Position numbers and translations under genes: made by a program. From Flaviflexus ciconiae (GTDB taxonomy: Bacteria; Actinomycetota; Actinomycetes; Actinomycetales; Actinomycetaceae): a stretch of 64,000 bases of DNA. Shown piece by piece: positions 63,576 through 64,000 of this stretch. Location of the stretch: contig NZ_CP034593.1 in NCBI RefSeq assembly GCF_003971195.1, forward strand, positions 248,001 to 312,000. Reading direction: 5' to 3'. Numbering within the stretch: the first letter of the stretch is position 1; every line of letters begins with the position of its first letter. The notes beneath the pieces were generated by a model. The model was not told where the DNA came from and ran no database searches. It saw only the letters and a program-made list of their open reading frames with translations.

Positions 63576-64000
63576 ATGTTCGTCCTAACAATTGACCAAA
63601 TTGGATCTCGTAGCGGGGATGACCGAGTGCCGGAGCTTCTCGCTCGGCTCGGATCGTATGAGTGCGAGCGCCCGTTCGAGAGAACGGTAGGTGACGAAGT
63701 GCAGGGTGTCATTTCGGACCCCAGTCTCGTCCGAGAGATCGCCCTTGCTCTGATCCGCGACGGCTCCTGGCATATCGGCATCGGTGCAGGCGAGGCAAGC
63801 CTCGGTGACACGGCGCGGTCGGGAACCGGCCCAGCCTATCTGCACGCCCGCAGCGCCGTTGAACGCGCCAAGTCCGCAAACCGTTTTACTCCATCAGTCG
63901 CGGTTGACTCCGATCAGGTGGACGCTGCCGCGTCCGCGGAATCCCTATTACGGGTTCTCGGCTTCATCATTTCCGGGCGGACGGATGCTCAATGGGAAGC
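63576..64000 (+). CDS. Conserved actinobacterial hypothetical protein, cut by the window edge
   Basis: The frame from ATG 63576 is open to the last base. It reads MFVLTIDQIGSRSGDDRVPE, then PFERTVGDEVQGV, LALIRDGSWHIGIGAGE and GPAYLHARSAVERAK. The pattern (DQ-x-GSR, RT-x-GDEVQG, IG-x-G, A-x-ARSA-x-ERAK) is that of a family often found after recX in actinobacteria, resembling SatD-like/cyclase-fold proteins. Function unknown. The C-terminus lies outside the window. Confidence 0.75.
   Translation, partial: MFVLTIDQIGSRSGDDRVPELLARLGSYECERPFERTVGDEVQGVISDPSLVREIALALIRDGSWHIGIGAGEASLGDTARSGTGPAYLHARSAVERAKSANRFTPSVAVDSDQVDAAASAESLLRVLGFIISGRTDAQWE

Noticed and set aside
1..64000. tRNA, rRNA, riboswitch, insertion sequence or prophage
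   Set aside because: No cloverleaf with a TTCGA-type T-loop, transposase, integrase or attachment repeat was found by eye; a tRNA or Rfam covariance search would settle this.

Overview
This 64-kb window carries a long, mostly rightward chain of housekeeping genes in the order typical of Actinomycetota: pyrH-frr-cdsA-rlmN-dxr-rseP, ispG-GNAT-proS, rimP-nusA-ylxR-infB-rbfA-truB, ribF-rpsO-pnp-M16 peptidase-dapB, dapA-rnj, ftsK, pgsA-cinA-clgR, and DUF3046-recA-recX. Moderately high G+C, many GTG starts, the clgR/DUF3046/recA arrangement, a mycobacterial-type SOS box and a secreted sialidase with FG-GAP-like repeats point to an actinomycete, plausibly Actinomycetaceae. The family assignment is inference.

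Accessory blocks interrupt this backbone. (1) About 7.4-15.3 kb: a leftward operon (double-HAD protein, ECF transporter S, fused A-A and T subunits) is divergent from a LacI regulator followed by a fructosamine-kinase-like gene. Two LacI-type operators lie in the shared promoter region. (2) About 19.5-27 kb: a GntR/FCD regulator is divergent from an overlapping operon of HpcH/HpaI-type aldolase, nitrilase-family amidase and a complete TRAP transporter. An SDR dehydrogenase and a leftward nucleoside hydrolase follow. This reads as an uncharacterised uptake-and-degradation pathway for an organic acid or amide. (3) About 34.5-38.6 kb: a CdaR-type regulator is divergent from a GntP-family permease and a glycerate kinase. 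(4) 46-50 kb: a large Tat-type secreted sialidase and a GNAT gene sit between dapB and dapA. (5) Smaller inserts are a His/Cys/Gly-rich mini-protein coupled to ribF, an ornithine-cyclodeaminase-family gene, a secreted protein broken by a stop codon, and a CapA-like lipoprotein.

The reading frames have a systematic oddity. rseP, infB and dapA each need one extra G or C in a four-base G/C run to become intact, and the SDR gene needs one extra G at its start. Since infB is essential, loss of single bases during sequencing or assembly is the simplest explanation. A fifth lesion is different: an in-frame TAA in the 57.6-kb gene, after which the same frame continues with family-like sequence.

I found no rRNA, tRNA, CRISPR array, insertion sequence or prophage. 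Strong hairpin terminators mark many operon ends. The best candidates for undescribed biology are the ECF/double-HAD/LacI/ketosamine-kinase locus, the TRAP/amidase/aldolase locus and the metal-binding-like mini-protein in front of ribF.
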